A DNA stretch of 64,000 nucleotides from Pseudomonas tolaasii NCPPB 2192 (GTDB taxonomy: Bacteria; Pseudomonadota; Gammaproteobacteria; Pseudomonadales; Pseudomonadaceae). Positions 62,333-64,000 of this stretch are shown here, in pieces. Position numbers and translations under genes: made by a program. The stretch is taken from the NCBI RefSeq assembly GCF_002813445.1, contig NZ_PHHD01000001.1, positions 6,200,001 through 6,264,000 of the forward strand, read 5' to 3'. Position 1 is the first letter of the stretch. The number at the start of each line of letters is the position of its first letter. The notes beneath the pieces are model-generated. The model was not told the origin of the DNA. It worked only from the letters and a program-made list of their open reading frames with translations, and ran no database searches.

Positions 62333-62446
62333 TGCGCGGTCATCCTCTTGCAGTGGCGAATGCCAGCGAGCCCGGTTTTCATGCAGCGAGATTCGCAACC
62401 GCGCGCCACCGACACAAGAGATTGGCGCCACAATAATGGCAAAAAG

Positions 62447-63859
62447 CTACATGCTCGTCGTTTTCAGAATGGTAGAGGTCGATCTGGCAGGCCCCATGGC
62501 GCGAAACAACGCCAGCGCCCGCTGATCATCAGCATAGGCCACATTGATGCGCAACCAGTCACTGTGCTCGCCTCTCGGGCTGAACAGCCCGCCGGGTGAT
62601 AACAGCACACTCAGCCTGCGCGCGCAGGCCTGCAAGCGGAAGCCATCGCCCACGCCTGGCCGCGCCCATACGAACATGCCTCCGGCGGGCACGGCGAACA
62701 CGTCCCACTCCTCGTCCTCCAACACCTGCAACGTGGCGGCCATTTGTGTATGCAAGCGCTTGCGCAGGCGTTGCACCCACTTGCGGTAAGTGCCATTGGC
62801 CAGCAGCGTGGCCACCACCGCTTCGGCAAACCGTGAAGTACCGATGCCGGTCAGCGTTTTGAGGCTGGCCAATTGCGCAATGATCGAAGCACTCGCGCAG
62901 AGGTAACCCACTCGTAAGGCGCTGCTGAGGGTTTTGGAGAAACTGGACACGTAGATCACCCGGCCCTCATGGGGCAGCGCCGCCAGCCGCGTGCAATTGG
63001 CCTGCTGCAGGTCGCCGTAGACGTCCTCCTCAATGATCAGGAAATCTTCGCTGCCCGCCAGTTGCAACAGCCGCTCGGCCACCGACTGGCAAAGGCTGCT
63101 GCCGGTGGGGTTGTGATACACGCTGGTGATAAACAGGCACTTGGGACGATGCTGTTGCAGCAGGGTTTCCAGCACCTGGATATCCGGACCGGTGGGCGTG
63201 CGCGGCACCTCAAGCAGGGCGACGCCGTGACGCTCCAGTTGACGATAGAGGTTGGCATACCCCGGCGTTTCAACCACCACCGTATCGCCGGCCTTGAGCA
63301 AGGTGCGTATCAGCAGGTCCTGCGCGTGGCTGGCGCCATGAGTGGTGAGGATGCGGTCAAGGCTGGCCGTCACGTCAATTCGTGCCAGCCGCTTGAGCAG
63401 TTGCTCGCGCAAGGCCGGCAAGCCGAGTGGCGTGCTGTAGCTGAAAAGCGCGGCGGTGTCGGTGCGGCTGATTTCGCGGATCGCGTAGCAGATGTCATCA
63501 CTCTCGCGCCAGGCGTCCGGCAACCAGCCACACCCGAGCTTCAACTCGCCCAGCGGGCTGTCGAGGTACGCGCCCCACCCAAGCTCTGCGCCCTCGTACC
63601 ACTGGCTTTCCTGAAAGACCGGAGGCTGGGCCACCACAAAACCCGCGCCATGCTTGGACTCGAGCACGCCCTGGGCCACCATTCGCTCGAACGCCTCGAC
63701 CACGCTGGACTGGCTCAGCAGGTTGTCGAGGGCCAATTGCCGGATGGACGGCAGGCGCGTGCCGGGCCCGGCCCCGCTGTTGCGGATCCACTGCGCCACT
63801 GCGCTGACGATTTGCTGCACCACCGGTACAAGGGCTTGTCGATCGATCCCTAAATCCAT
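62447..63859 (-). CDS. MocR-type PLP-dependent transcriptional regulator
   Basis: A 470-residue GntR/aminotransferase-like regulator. The winged helix is at 8-75 (QQIVSAVAQWIRNSGAGPGTRLPSIRQLALDNLLSQSSVVEAFERM) and the aminotransferase domain at about 100-450 has TSVYHNPTG (Asn250) and the PLP Lys309 (VSSFSKTLSS). It belongs to the PtrR/YdcR-like branch, distinct from the MocR at 48687. The likely targets are a divergent gene beyond the window edge or itself. The adjacent chemoreceptor gene is codirectional, 115 bases downstream. Confidence 0.92.
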   Translation of the reverse strand: MDLGIDRQALVPVVQQIVSAVAQWIRNSGAGPGTRLPSIRQLALDNLLSQSSVVEAFERMVAQGVLESKHGAGFVVAQPPVFQESQWYEGAELGWGAYLDSPLGELKLGCGWLPDAWRESDDICYAIREISRTDTAALFSYSTPLGLPALREQLLKRLARIDVTASLDRILTTHGASHAQDLLIRTLLKAGDTVVVETPGYANLYRQLERHGVALLEVPRTPTGPDIQVLETLLQQHRPKCLFITSVYHNPTGSSLCQSVAERLLQLAGSEDFLIIEEDVYGDLQQANCTRLAALPHEGRVIYVSSFSKTLSSALRVGYLCASASIIAQLASLKTLTGIGTSRFAEAVVATLLANGTYRKWVQRLRKRLHTQMAATLQVLEDEEWDVFAVPAGGMFVWARPGVGDGFRLQACARRLSVLLSPGGLFSPRGEHSDWLRINVAYADDQRALALFRAMGPARSTSTILKTTSM

Positions 63860-64000
63860 GAGCCACTCACTTCAACTGTCTGTTATTCAACCGCAAACAG
63901 TTAATCACAGAAGCACGATTCAGCCGCCCGCCAAGATTTATTAAAGTATTGATTTTATTAACTTATTTACCTGCTGATACACATTCTGACGAGGCCTTGT
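63860..64000. other. Upstream region of the MocR gene, window edge
   Basis: The last 141 bases are AT-rich (AAAGTATTGATTTTATTAACTTATTTACC) and noncoding. They hold the promoter of the MocR gene on the minus strand and perhaps a divergent promoter leading out of the window. Confidence 0.5.

Noticed and set aside
61157..62599. A 480-codon plus-strand frame opposite the chemoreceptor
   Set aside because: Rich in His/Arg/Gln with no domain; the chemoreceptor on the minus strand is complete.

Overview
The window is chromosomal DNA of a Pseudomonas of the fluorescens group. This rests on gene content (rdgC beside tRNA-Val/tRNA-Asp, a long FadE followed by a PA2817-type protein, orphan VgrG loci), high-GC codon use to the right of about 20.5 kb, and the intergenic palindromes built on GTGGGAGC..GCTTGCC and GTGGCGAGCGGGC that are typical of these genomes. 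No species is claimed.

Positions 1 to about 20.5 kb form an accessory region, most likely a genomic island. A P4-type tyrosine integrase (19030-20343) lies beside the 3' end of a tRNA-Asp. Much of this part is a gene graveyard. It holds a frameshifted maleylacetate reductase, a remnant of an RND membrane fusion protein, an IS3-family element split by a second intact IS3-family element (with inverted repeats and a TTTC target duplication), a multiply frameshifted dicarboxylate symporter, a decayed lipoprotein amidohydrolase and a decayed nSTAND3-type ATPase. Intact genes among these are three LysR regulators, a TauE/SafE permease, an alpha/beta hydrolase and an old yellow enzyme with its divergent LysR gene.

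Positions 20.5 to 51.4 kb look like core genome. They carry two tRNA-Val/tRNA-Asp pairs, rdgC, a bile-acid/sodium symporter family gene and sugE/gdx preceded by what reads as a guanidine-II (mini-ykkC) riboswitch. Next come a lysophospholipid transporter/acyltransferase fusion, a TehA/SLAC1-type carrier, an MFS/TetR divergent pair, a YadG/YadH-type ABC exporter, a glutathione transferase, a transglutaminase-like protein, fadE and its PA2817-type neighbour. These are followed by a LysR gene, AlaX, PhoD with a GNAT protein, a four-gene exbD-tonB-receptor-exbB operon, a secreted phospholipase D-like protein, an exported M20 dipeptidase, a ferredoxin-reductase/M24-peptidase fusion with a divergent MocR regulator, and gltS.

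Positions 51.7 to 57.6 kb are an auxiliary type VI secretion locus in one direction: DotU/TssL, a 58-residue PAAR protein, VgrG with a C-terminal extension, a VRR-NUC nuclease that is probably the toxic cargo, and a two-part protein that is probably its immunity factor. Right of it lie two tRNA-Gly/tRNA-Glu pairs, a membrane-anchored helical protein, a second alpha/beta hydrolase, a chemoreceptor and a second MocR regulator.

The points most worth follow-up are the type VI effector/immunity pair (the immunity protein carries an internal repeated motif with identical spacing), the ferredoxin-FNR-M24 fusion, the self-contained TonB operon between PhoD and a secreted PLD protein, and the riboswitch.
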